64,000 bases of DNA from Rhytidiadelphus loreus (Eukaryota; Streptophyta; Bryopsida; Hypnales; Hylocomiaceae): positions 76,321,839 through 76,385,838 of the forward strand of contig OX344761.1 of NCBI GenBank assembly GCA_947034895.1. Reading direction: 5' to 3'. The stretch's first letter is position 1. Each line of letters begins with the position of its first letter. The notes beneath the pieces are model-generated. The model was not told the DNA's origin, did not search any database, and saw nothing but the letters and a program-made list of their open reading frames with translations. The position numbers and the translations under genes are program-made. Shown here piece by piece: positions 10,936-22,732 of the stretch.

Positions 10936-13722
10936 TCATGCATCCCCTTGCCGGCCAGTTTTCACAGCACTCCTCCAAGATTCAATGGCTTCCTTGTAAG
11001 GGAAACTTTCATGTGAAAAGTATTTTTGGCCAAACATGCGCACAACAAGGGGTAAGTGTTTCCCTAATCTATTCCTTTGGCATGATTTTAGGAACTTGAG
11101 AGTGGAAAAACATCTCTCGTCCTCCACCGAGCCAAGAAGCATGCAACACCCAATCTCCGCAACCTTAAAATACTCTGAAATCAGCTTACGCAAATGCAGT
11201 GACTGGTCAAGTTTCTGCTAGAGCTTTATGACAGGATTTGTATGGAAAGGCGGGCCGCAGGCTGCCTCGGCATTGGACTTCATTGTGACCATGAAAAGGT
11301 GCTGCTGGTTCTCCAAGTGCGATGCCGAAAGCATCTCGGGCGCAGTATATGGCTTCCCACCAGCCAAAAAAGGTTGGCCTCTATTAACAGCCTTAGGCAT
11401 TGAAAAATATTCCTTCAGCACCGCCAAGTGGTGTCGAAAGCTCTCTTCAGCGCCCTCCTGCCGCCAATACTGGGGATATATAATCCCAAAGGCATCCAAT
11501 AAGGCATGTTGAGGGAACTTGCGATCTAGTTCGTCACTAAGAGATTGAGCAATTTTTGCATGAGAAAAACCACAACAACATTTCAATCAATAAAGCATTA
11601 TGTGTTAAAACAAACATTCAAGCATTTCAAGTATGTGCATTGAGCATTCACACACATGCAATTTAGTCCATTGAGCATTTACTTTGAAGCATTTCAAGCA
11701 CGTCCATTAACACAATTCAGTTTCAAGCATTTCCAAAAGAAAGAAGAGTGAGAACGTACCTGAAAATTGGCGCTCAATGTTGTCATGAAGCCGGTTGTAC
11801 TCCTGTTGCGTCACAAACAGATGGGCCCCTGTCTACTTGTCATGGCACCTAGCATACACTTCAGATTACCCAAAAACAAACATCAAGTGACAAATGCCGC
11901 TCTCCCTAGGCAATGGCCGCCAAACGAGAGGAACTTCAGTATAGGACAGAGACACAAGGTCCGTGTAACAAGGGAAATCTTGTTTGCTGAAAGCTGTGGA
12001 TGCATTCAGAAACATCCTGGCCAAATCCTCCTGGCAAAGCTTAACAGCTTGAAGGAAGTCACAAATGAAGATATCACGGGCCTGGGAGAATTTTATCAAG
12101 TAGTGAAGTGCATTGACAAGGGGAATGAAGCAAGCTAGTGACAGTAGGACCTCAATATCTGAGAGGAGGTCAAAGTTATCGGCAGACGATGTACAACCAC
12201 TGGCTTTCATATCAACGCCCATTTTGATCAGTAACGTGCGGTACTCAGACAAAATCTGCGCGGCTGGACTTCTCATCGAAATCCAACGTGTTTCGACGTT
12301 CCGCAACATTTTATTACCCTTAGTTTCCATGAGATCAGCTAGCCTCTACAACTCAACATGACGCTTGTTGCTTCGGCAAAAGTAACTGTAAATCGACTGA
12401 AACATGCCCTCCAGTCTACTGACCATCGGGAACTTCGACATTGTCTTCACCACCAAGTTAAGTCGATGACTAACGCAAGAAGCACCAATCAGAAATGGAG
12501 CAAATTTCTCACGGATCTGGGTCGTGACCCCCGTGTGAACTCCTTGAAAAGTGGCCACACCGTTTGCTCCAAAGCACACTAATTTTCCAGCAATTTCCTC
12601 ACGTGTTAAGCCACCCTCAGACAACAAAGAATTCATGATCATCTGGGTCAAGTGGTCCGCTATACTACTCTCACCAATAGGGGACAACTGCAACAGGTGA
12701 GGAATTCGCTCCCAACAATCCATAGTATACACATGGACCCCCAACCAAAAAGATCCATCCACTGCCGTAACTTGATCGGCACTTATAGAAATGACATTGG
12801 CAGATTGGACAACTCCCTTAAGGGCAAACAACATAGGGCCGAGAAGGTGCTCGCTCATCTCCCAGCCGATGGTTTCAGACCAATGTTTACAGGGAATATT
12901 CCTTACCTTCAGTTGCTTCAGCAACTGCTCGTGGTGCTCATAGTCGCACATCGGCCGCCCATGAGACAAGAGATGGAAGAGGGTACAAAATTGCACCCTT
13001 TTCCGCTTCAACTCGCCCTCCAATCTTGCTTCCAGTTGGTCCACGACAGTGGCAGCACGCTTCTGCCCAGCCCACAACTTCACCAACTGCAAGTGCCTAC
13101 AGTCGGCCTTGACAAAAATGTCGCCCTTCTTCAACTCAGCGAAAGGAACACCATCTTCACTGCAAGTGCGTTTGCCTTCGTGTTTCTCTAAATTGTCCAG
13201 CTTGGAGACGAGCAACTTCTGCCTCCCTGTCATTGTTGTACAACTCTAACACACCACGCCCACGACATCACCCACATTGTTAAATTCATCTTGAGTCCAG
13301 GGGAATTTACACGCCCACACCTCCTGCCACCTTCGAGTAAGTGTACTGGGGGCAGTCTTGGATCGTTTCCGCCCCGCCGTGGAAGCTTTTCGAGACCTTT
13401 TCCCCTGCACATGAACGTCGCCTTCGCCATTGCTTGTGAACGCAGGAAGAGGAGATTGGACAGTCACCTCAGAAGGGGGGGAATCGAAAGGAGGAGCATG
13501 AATCAGAGATTGCGACAAGCGTGTTTCAGAGATACAAGTGACCTCTACGACATCCGGGTCGTCACGCACAATCAGAAGAGCAGTAGAAGGCAAGTATTTC
13601 CCCACACTACTTGTGTTTCGACTGGGCCCAAACGCCTTCACCCGGAAATTTTCAGGGAGTTTCAAGCGCGGCACCATCGACAGAATCTTGCACCCCAACA
13701 CCCCAAGGCCATAGTACCACAA
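10936..13722 (-). pseudogene. hAT-superfamily transposase relic with five in-frame stops
   Basis: Read on the minus strand, one frame stays open from 13722 to 10936 apart from isolated stop codons and one non-coding stretch. In order it carries a basic N-terminal region; a BED-like zinc finger around 13255-13150 (a C-x2-C pair whose second position is a stop, then KHEGKRTC); the RNase-H-like core with GASCVSHRLNLVVK and RNVETRWISM; PQYWRQEGAEE; and a C-terminal hAT dimerisation segment DERCFSTLKFLKSCQRNRLG at about 11110. In-frame stops lie at 13248-13246 (TAG), 12348-12346 (TAG), 11868-11866 (TAA), 11835-11833 (TAG) and 11220-11218 (TAG). The stretch 11759-11537 may be an intron (donor CAG|GTACGT at 11760/11759), but the only nearby acceptor does not restore phase. 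I found no terminal repeats or target duplication. It points away from the ABC1K gene and ends about 1.3 kb upstream of its start codon. Confidence 0.85.
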
Positions 13723-15025
13723 ACAAGGCCCAACAAAAAAAATTGGAAATCAAATGAGTAAGCAAATAGAAACCAAACAAAGAAAGTGAGATCGGCAACA
13801 AGTCCACCAATTACAGTGCAGCGGAGCGTGATCGGAATCGAGTCGCTCCCTTAAATCTCTCATGAAGAAACTGTTGCTTAGCCGCACCGCCTCCATTTCC
13901 AAATTTCAGTCACAAAAGAGTCAGGCCCTGAAACCTGCAGCTGTGCAGCAGGAAGGAAAGAATCCCACCGCAGAGAAGAAGTGGCACAGTGGCGCATCGA
14001 AAAAATTTGAAAATCCAGAATTGGTGTCGTGGCATTCAAGCACAAGGAGGGAAACAACATTCAATGCGACCACATGATGAACGGATCCAAGTGCAGGAGT
14101 TAATGCAGGGAGCCAGGAGTAAATGCTACATGAATCTGGGTGAGGGAGAGATGAGCTAATCCGCCCCAAATTAAGGAGGTAAGCGATCCTAAACCCTAGC
14201 TAATTGTACACCATTAGATTTAGCCGACTTGCTACTAGATCAACGGAGCAGATCGCATGATTGCGATAGGTTGGAAAACCGGTACAAAATCTTTGCTATT
14301 CTGGATTTTCTCAAATCAACGAATTTGCGAGTTTCCCCGACGTGCTGTTGGAGATTGTGTTCAAAATGAATTCCAGGGAAACATTTCCACAATGTACAAG
14401 TAGCACCAAGATTTTTTTGGTAGAAATCGAGCGCAAATTAGCCCGTTTCGAGATCGCTGCTGCCCATGTGAAGTTGCACGGATGAACGATAAAAGTCACG
14501 GCAACGAAGTTCATCCACTTCTCGCGAGTCCCCTACTCCCTAGCTTGTGGCTATGGCGGATCGCTGTGGGACCGCTGCTGCGAGAGCCACAGAGCTTCAC
14601 TGACAGCAAGTGCAGCAAAAGATTTCCGCCTCACTGAAGCTCGCCAATCCACCAGTTCTAATTTAATCTGAACGTGTCCGGCGTCTCCGTCCGTCATCGC
14701 CTTCCGTCCCATCAAGCTTTTGCCAACTTTTTTTTATAGTAAGTTACAGTAATCCGAAGTTTAATCATTTCTCATGGAGTCGCCAAGCCTTTCTCGCCAC
14801 CCGGATCGCCCTTCTCCAACCACAGCCACGTGACAACTGAACAGAACAGTCTGTGTGCATTGCTTCCGTCCCTGTTGTCGGGATTTATCATAGTTGACAT
14901 AACGATTTTCGATTGGTGTTTCAATGACGGAGTTTCCGAGGTGGTCGGTGTAAATTGCCGCGATTGGGAGCGTAGACTGAATTTGAGCTCCGTGGTGTTT
15001 TGATTTGGTGTGGTGCTTTGGCGCC
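13723..15025 (+). promoter_or_regulatory. Upstream region of the ABC1K gene
   Basis: This is the interval between the hAT relic and the ABC1K start codon, so it should hold the promoter and 5' UTR. The part from about 14500 is richer in G and C. An in-frame TGA at 14984 lies upstream of the ATG at 15026. No TATA box or other element can be named with confidence. Short open frames on both strands here have no recognisable product. Confidence 0.35.
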
Positions 15026-18000
15026 ATGGCTGTGTCAATGGCAGCTGGGAGCAGTCCTAGCGGTGGTTTGAGTTGCGTAGTCGCGGACGGTGGTGGTCTA
15101 GGGGTTTGGGAGAAAAGTACCGGGGTGCGGAGCTTGGTGAAATTGAGCGGTGGTGGCGGTTCTTGGAGCTCCAAGGGAAGCTTCAGTGGGGGACAGATCG
15201 TACCGTTGCTTAAGCCAGGTGCGAGACAGTCTCCCTCTCTCTCGTTCTTTCCCTTTTTTTGTAATTTTTTCTTTGCCGAGGTTAGTGCGTTTGTTTAATG
15301 AAGGGACGCAATAAAGAGACCCCTTCCTCAAACATTCAACCTTTCTCGTGGCAACACCGGATGTTAGAAAATGAAAGCCGTGAATGAAAACAAAGAAATG
15401 GTCTCAGTGTATTAATTTTGTGACTGTTTATGGTATTAGTGTTTACCTCCTCTATTTTACAACTGTTTATTGTTTTAAGTATATTTTAGAATGACGAATT
15501 TGGAATTTTGTGCAACACCTTGACATTAAATTGAAATTCCTTTTTAAAAAAGAATTTGAACTCAAATCTTTTCTAGAGGTATCAAAGTGTGTACCGGCAG
15601 TTAAGACTGTAACCATACGGATGATATCTCCAATTGATTTCGACCAAATTCCTCTTTTTAGATACGCTAGTTTTAAATTAATAAAAGCCTTCATCTTAAC
15701 CGATCTCAATTTCTCAATAACATGCTTGTCGGTTAGGGATGAAGTGGACGTTTGATGACTCTTTTGAACATTTGGACTTCGGACTTAGATGGGAAAATTC
15801 TGATCAGCAGGTGCAGGAAGACATATTCGAACGAGAAAGGGAACAAATACGACGCAGGCGGTTTTGCGAACAAGTTCAAAAGAGGACACTCTTGTCAATG
15901 TTGAAATTCAAAGGGGATCTGAAAGTTCAATCGAAACCAAGTGGTTATTGGACGAATTTGAGCCTCGCTCTAATGAACTTGACAGGGATGCAAGGGAATC
16001 TAGCGGAGATAAATACATTGTCAAAGAACTTGTCGTAGAGAAAGCCCTTGAGGAGATTACTGCTGTAACGGGGAATCTCATAGAGGAGGCCGTGACAGAG
16101 ACAGCGGGGCTGCTGCGTGATGGGATGAGTTCACTCGGCACGAAGGGGGGTGATAGAGATGAATTCCAGGTGATTGCAAACATTCTTTGAGCAATGGAGT
16201 TCGTTGCAAATTCTTAATTCTTGTTGACAAGCTGGGCATTCTTTGTGGCAGCGTTCATTAATCATGGTGGCATTCTTGTCATGTTTCTTTAGACATTCAT
16301 AGATCGTAATTGAGTCGTCAGGAGTCTTTGTGTACCCAATATAGTTTCATGCAAGGCTTCCCGTTCACGTGTTTCTCTCTATGTGTCTCAGTCGACAAGT
16401 GTCGAACATGGCTCTGCACAAGCTAATGATGCGATTTCGGAGGAAGCGGTTGCTGAGGCAGCCAAAGTTCTGTATGCCAAGAGGAGCGCATTAGGGCAAA
16501 AGTCAGCGTACACTAGAGACGATGTGGAGATTGAGGATGCGATGATGGAGACTGTGAAGGCTCTAAGGGGTGGGCAATCTGCTTTTGTGAGAAGTGTGCC
16601 TTCTAATGCACAAAAACGCAGACAGTTTTGGGATAAGTTTCATAGCTCAGGATTCGCAAAAGCTTTGACGAAGGATGGAATGGCGATCAAATCGTGGCTC
16701 CAAGCTGTTAAACCTCAGAAGGAATCTTTAAAGACAGGCATGACTAACATAGTAGCTGACGACATTGACTTTGTGAAGAGAAATTCTACACTTGTTGGCC
16801 CTTCCGTGAGTAAGAAAGTTGGAGAAATAGTAGCCCTGAGGATCATTGAAGACGAGAGTGCTGTTTCGGCAGCCCCAGCGTTTTGGCCTAAACCTTACTA
16901 TCCTGGTATGCCCAGATCGCATACGGGTCTCTGGTTTTACGATTGTGATTATTCACTGTGATTGGAGTAATATTGGATGTATTTCGTGTTCACTTAGCGT
17001 CGCGAAATTTGTGCAGAGTTACATGGTAGGAGTCTTTTGGCTGCTGATTTGGCGACACTGGAGAATTATGCGAGCTATGTACAGGGTGTGTTTCGAAGCT
17101 TCCAAGTACCTCTGCAGAATGACTATGACCCTGATCAAGTTGCAGCCTACTTTCATCGCCGTCCACATATCCTCCTCTTCCGTTTTCTTGAGGTACAGGA
17201 CTGGACCTATATAGAATAGTGTAATATGGAGGTCAATCAGTTACAGTCTTCTTTTACTTGAAGGATGTGAAAAGAGAGTCTCTGTAGGCTTTCCTTGAGG
17301 ATGAAATGTAGAATTGATGAATTGTCCTGTTGTAAGGTTGGCGTTGCATTTGGTTCAGTGGCAATGGAACGGAGCTTAAGAATGGCAACTTTGAAGAAAA
17401 ACAAACGCGGTGAAACCTCGGAGGAAGATGAGCTTGAAATTACTTTGAAGACAGCTGCGTCTTTGAAACAAGCATTGCTTGGGCTCGGCACTACTTTCAT
17501 CAAAGGTTTTCTTTCTTTATGTTCTTCGCTTTTCAGATGGAGGTCGTTTACATTTGGTCTGTTTGTTTAGCTCTCTCTACTTCCTTGGTTAGAATTTGCC
17601 TATATCCCGACTCTGAGCTACTACTCACTTTCGTATACGGAAACGTTTCTATTGACATCATGCATATTGTTTGATTATTATTTTAGAGTAACGAGGATAA
17701 GTTTATTATTAAATAAATATCCTTCCTTTCGCGTGCTCTACGTTCACGAATTGTTACAGTTGTAGTGATTACATGAATGCGCATATTATTTTCCTTGAGT
17801 TTGTGAGCCATGTTCACGGCCAAGGTCCTATGCATAATTTTTTAGTACATTTATTTTGGGGTTAAGCTCTTACGTCATTGCTGGTACTTGAATGCAGTTG
17901 CCCAGTCTCTCTCTGCAAGACCTGACTTGATTGGGACAGAAACCGCAAAGGTATTTATATGTTCGTCTTCTCAACGAGCGCGATTTAATCTTGTTTGACA

Positions 18001-21000
18001 TGGAGTGTTGACCTTATGAATGAATTGACAGTAGCCGCCCTCAAATTGCAGAGAGTCCTTCTAAATTATTATTAGAGGGACCGATGTCATTAAATGCTCA
18101 CAATGCACGCCTCTTGTGTGTAGGTTCTTTCTGAGCTTCAAGACCGTTTGCCACCATTTCCTAAAGAGGAAGCTGTAGCAATAATTGAAGAGGAGCTAGG
18201 GTGCAAGGCGTCAGATGCGTTCTCTTTTTTGTCGGAGGAACCAATTGCCGCAGCTTCTTTTGGTCAGGTACGGACTTCTATGTAGTAGTTTACTTGCTTC
18301 ACACAAACCTATCAGTATCAGCATATCAATTTGCCCCAATATCAATTACAATATTTTCAGGCAGTATCATGTGTCTTTTATCAGGATATGCCGACGTTAT
18401 GTCGAGTACCGTATGCTGGATCATTCTTAGTAATCTTAGTATGGGAAAGACATGAAGCTCTGCACATGTGGCCTTGTCTGTTGTTAAAGAAAGATTTCCC
18501 GTAAACTATATATGGCTATCTTATTTTTTGAATTATCTCTGGTACAGGTGTATCGAGGATGCACTAAATCTGGAGAAGAAGTGGCAGTAAAGGTTCAGCG
18601 ACCCGATCTTTTATTTCAAGTCGCACGAGACGTCTACATCCTTCGCATTGGGGTAAAACCTCTAAATGTCTGGTTGACTATTCACAATGATATCTGCAAT
18701 TGTCGAAACTTATATGTCCCATATTATGTTATGATAGAGAATCGTGTGAGATATGTAAGGTGCCTTATTAACCCTTTATAAGATTGTACCAGGATTCAAG
18801 CCAGTTAACCAAGATAAGTCACACTTTTTAACCGCTTTGGGGGATATTGCACGAGTTACTGAGACAAATGTAACAATGTTGTGATACTTTAATTTCGTTG
18901 TGGGAAGAGTTGGGTTATTCAATACTATTTTAACTTGAACTGAATTTATTATTGTACTGCTGTCAACATGCTTAAATATAGGAATGTCTCCATTCTGAAA
19001 AGCTGAGGTTTTGACATTGATTGTCCATATGTGTGTTTTCGAGTTTTTACCCTGTCCTGACCCATAATGGATGCTTTAATTTCAGATGATCATATTAAAA
19101 AAAGTTGCTAAACTAAGCAACAACTATGCACTCATAGCAGACGAGATTGGGCAAGGTTTGTATGGGGAGCTCGACTACCGGCAAGAAGCTGCGAATGCTG
19201 CAGAATTTGCTCTGGCCCACAAGCATGTCCCATGGTTATACGTTCCGAAGACACTGTCGCACATGACGCGACGGAAGATCTTAGTTATGGAGTGGTTGAA
19301 TGGCGACCGTCCATTTGACTTGCAGTGCGTGGCCGAAGGACGGCCTTATGAGGATGGTACTCTTCCCAGCGAGGAAGTGCAGCAGGAAGCAAGAGGGCGT
19401 CTTCTGAACATGGTTTGCTCTCTTCCCCTGACCTATTTAAGATCAGAGGATTCCGATGAAGTCAATTTAAAAAAAATCTCTTGATAGGCATAATGTTTGG
19501 AAGATTAGCTTTTGTACTGAAATGTTTAAATGATTCTTCTAGGCGTGTACTATATGCGCACAATTGCATCAAATACTTTGCAGTTTTTAGTGATCCACTA
19601 TTAGGGCCTTTCTATGCAAGATCTTTGACGGTTTAATTCTCTGAATTGTACTTGATTTGGGGTCCTCAGGTAAACAAAGGAACAGAGGCGGCTTTGATCC
19701 AGCTGCTGGAGACAGGAGTAATGCACGCTGATCCTCACCCAGGAAACATCCTGTTAGGTCGCGATGGACAGTTGCAGTTCATCGACTTTGGTCTTATTAC
19801 TCATATGGAGAAAAAGCACCAAGGAGCAATGCTTGCTGCCATCGCTCATTTGGTTAATGGAGACTGGCAGAGTTTGACGGAGGATTTAGCTGATATGGAT
19901 GTGGTGAAGCCTACTACAGATCGTTTTGCAGTTCGATTGGTATGTCGCAACCGTTCATTTTTTCGATATCAATGTTTTGGGCGTTATGTATTTCAAATCT
20001 TGTTGAAGTTATTGCCGAGTCGTTCGGATTATACTGAATCTCTTCTTACTTTAATTTCAGCTTTGCATTTTTGTGTTCAACTGTGAAATTTAACTTCCTG
20101 GCGCGCAAATTGGGGAGTTTTATGTGTTAAGCAACTGAAGTTTGCGCTGATGAACTTTATAGATAATAGTGATATTAGTGGGTAATCTGTAGATTGTAGA
20201 AAATTGTTTTCAATTGAATAGTTCGCTGCAATCTTGACTTTTCCCCCCCTAGTTTTGTTTGACTAACAAGCTGGGTCATGATTGTATAGGCATTGGAACG
20301 AGCATTTGGAGAGGGACCAGATGCAATTATCAAGGATGGTGTGCCGGACCCAAACTTCAGTTTCAACAAAATCGTGAAAAAGTTCTTCAAAATTGCATAT
20401 AAGTTCCGATTTCGGCTCCCTCCCTATTATACCCTTGTCCTGCGATCTCTGGCTTCGTTGGAAGGATTCGGCATAGCGGTCAATCCGGACTTCAAAACTT
20501 TTGGATCTGCCTACCCATATGCCGTGCGGCGTGTACTGTTGGATTACAGTCCCACCACTCGGCGTGTATTGAGGTCCCTTCTCTTGACGGAGAAACGTGC
20601 GGTCAAGTGGGACCGTATTTCAACGCTCTTAGAAATCTCCCAGAAATCAACTGCGGATCGTGCAGCTTTGGAGATGGTGACTGTCCCTTCAGAGAACTCT
20701 AGAGTTGAAGTTTCTTCTTCAGTCTCGAATGAGGATCAACCAAGCATCAGTAACATCGCCGGGTTGTTGTTCTCAAGACAAGGTGTTGGGATTCGCCGTG
20801 TGATATATGAAGCAGATGCCCGGGATTTGGCTTGCATGCTCATTTCTGCTCGTGCTGCCAAGTATCGACAAATCGTTGCAGAGCGTCTTGGAGGAGCCTT
20901 ATTCAACATGTTGAAAAGGAACTACTCTAAGGACGGGACTATGACGTCGTCGCAGCCTACAACAATGCCAGATCATTTTTCGAAGGATAGGCGTCTGCAA

Positions 21001-21228
21001 TTAATTTTGAAATCCATGGTGGGGCGATTGCGATCGCAGCCCATCTTATTGGCCAAAGCTGGCTGGGCTTTCGTTTCAATGGCAGTGTGGGCCATGGCTC
21101 TTGCCTTCCACAACTTCGCGATTTATCTCAGCGATGATATTCTTGATAAATCCCCTGCAGGTGGTGAAGAAAGACCACAGTTCGTGGCCACTGGAAACAA
21201 AACGGTTGCTGCTGCCACAGGATCATGA
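15026..21228 (+). CDS. ABC1K: Plastid ABC1-type atypical protein kinase (ABC1K, possibly ABC1K3-like)
   Basis: Eleven exons join in phase: 15026-15218, 15811-16169, 16392-16905, 17017-17192, 17337-17505, 17898-17950, 18124-18267, 18548-18652, 19086-19412, 19670-19939, 20290-21228 (1082 aa). ATG 15026 has a GCGCCATGG context and an upstream in-frame stop. ABC1 kinases are atypical kinases; plant plastid members sit on plastoglobules and control prenylquinone metabolism. Visible motifs: FIKVAQSLSARPDL (about 468-481, where the family has KxGQ), alanine-rich loop AAASFGQVYRG (about 530), VAVKVQRP with Lys551, GELDY, MEWLNG, HADPHPGN (699-706) and DFG (719-721). A C-terminal hydrophobic segment (AGWAFVSMAVWAMALAFHNF) could anchor it. 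The roughly 420-residue N-terminal part is long for the family and carries an internal repeat. The C-terminal layout suggests the ABC1K3 group, which is uncertain. The exon 5 acceptor (TGTAAG) is weak but required by phase. Confidence 0.93.
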
Positions 21229-22172
21229 CTTCTTACGAAGCTGATGCCGGGGTAGAATGTGATGTAGCATGTGTATATTTTAGTAGAATTCTTGCCAGGT
21301 TTCATTGCCAATATTTAACCCGACTGGGATCTTATCGAGTTGGGGTCTCCTGTTGATAGCCATATGCATTGATCGAAGACACTCTTTTTTATGTAATGAT
21401 ATTTACCCCTTACAGGATAAACTTCACACAGAGGTGCGCGTACTTTGTGCACAATCATAATGACAGATTTATGTGAATTTGATGAAAGTTGTAGGAATTT
21501 TGGTACCTGTTTATAAGTTAAATAGTACGGAGTACCTCGCAGGTAAGATCTCAGAAACTCAGAACATTGCTAACTCACTCGCACGTTGTTGGCCTAGTTT
21601 ATCCATTTCCATTCGCCTACCATGAGGCAGTGGTCCTGGTCCCTAATTTCCAATGACTTGTGACGGTGTTGCTGAACTTTTAGGGTTGGAGCTTTCCTGG
21701 GGACATCATACCGTCCATCGGCAGAGTTGTTCCTGAAGCAAAACGAATTCAATTGTTGCAATGTTCTTCATTGAGTAGAGATGTTGCACTGTACATGGCG
21801 ATGGGGGTATTAGCAGCGACTCCCGTCAGATTCCACTGTCCGAATGCCATGCCCTGTCCAATTCTCGTCATCCCACGTTACAGTAGTTTGAGATCGGGTT
21901 TCTTTAGGTCTGCGAGCGCAAGGGTGACGAGTTATTGCCATGGAAGGCGCGCTGAGGGAGCTTCGTTTGGATTTCAGGTGGCCCGCTGTGACTCCGACCC
22001 TCGCACTTGATGCGATTTTACCAAGGCTACTACACCAGGTCCCATCATATCTTTGAAACTAAATCACCGAGGTAGCCACAATTGTGCATGCGTTTGGGGT
22101 TAATGCCTAAATCTTTTTTTTTAAATTTGCACATTTTTGCTATTTTCTTTGATTATTTACCTCAAATTCATC
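21229..22172. other. 3' flank of ABC1K and intergenic DNA
   Basis: An open frame at 21753-22010 (+) has no known motif and no splice context. The ABC1K 3' UTR presumably occupies the first few hundred bases. Nothing else is recognisable. Confidence 0.4.
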
Positions 22173-22176
22173 TTAA

Positions 22177-22728
22177 CCCTTTAGGGCCTAAGGAGCCCCA
22201 AGCAACCTCTTGAATTCTTCTAGAATCAAATTTGCATATTAAAATTTTATAATTTAATTTAAATTATTATTTTTCCACAAATAAGAATTCATATCTTCTA
22301 TCTAATATTATTTTTTAATTATTTTTTGGAAAAAAATGAAATTTATATGATTTTTTTGAAGTTTATGTCTTTGAAAAATCATAGTAATTGCAAAAAAGCT
22401 CACTTTACCATGAAATTTTTATTGAAAATAGAGTTCATTATATTGAACATTATGGTGAAGTTGGCATTCTCTTTTTAGTTATACACAAATAAATTCAATA
22501 GAGAAACATGTTCTGCAGTGCATTTTAAAACTCTAAAATTTCCAACTTCAAATTGTCATAGACAAATCATCATTGCTCCAAATTTGATGGCCAATGGCTC
22601 ATTGGAAGCGGAATACCCGTGCCCTCACATCTTGTTCACACCTCAAGAGCAACTAAGGCCAAGAGAGTGTTCAAATTCCCAAAATTCAGTTTAAAAGAAC
22701 CAAAATTGGCATGCTAGGCCCTAAAGGG
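22177..22728. mobile_element. TTAA-flanked element B (552 bp, non-autonomous)
   Basis: The left terminus CCCTTTAGGGCCTA is a perfect 14-bp inverted match to the right terminus TAGGCCCTAAAGGG. Both sides are flanked by TTAA (22173-22176 and 22729-22732). The interior is AT-rich and non-coding. Confidence 0.75.
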
Positions 22729-22732
22729 TTAA

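Noticed and set aside
12652..13761. Plus-strand open frames of up to 179 codons
   Set aside because: They are antisense to the hAT relic, whose minus-strand reading has clear family motifs.
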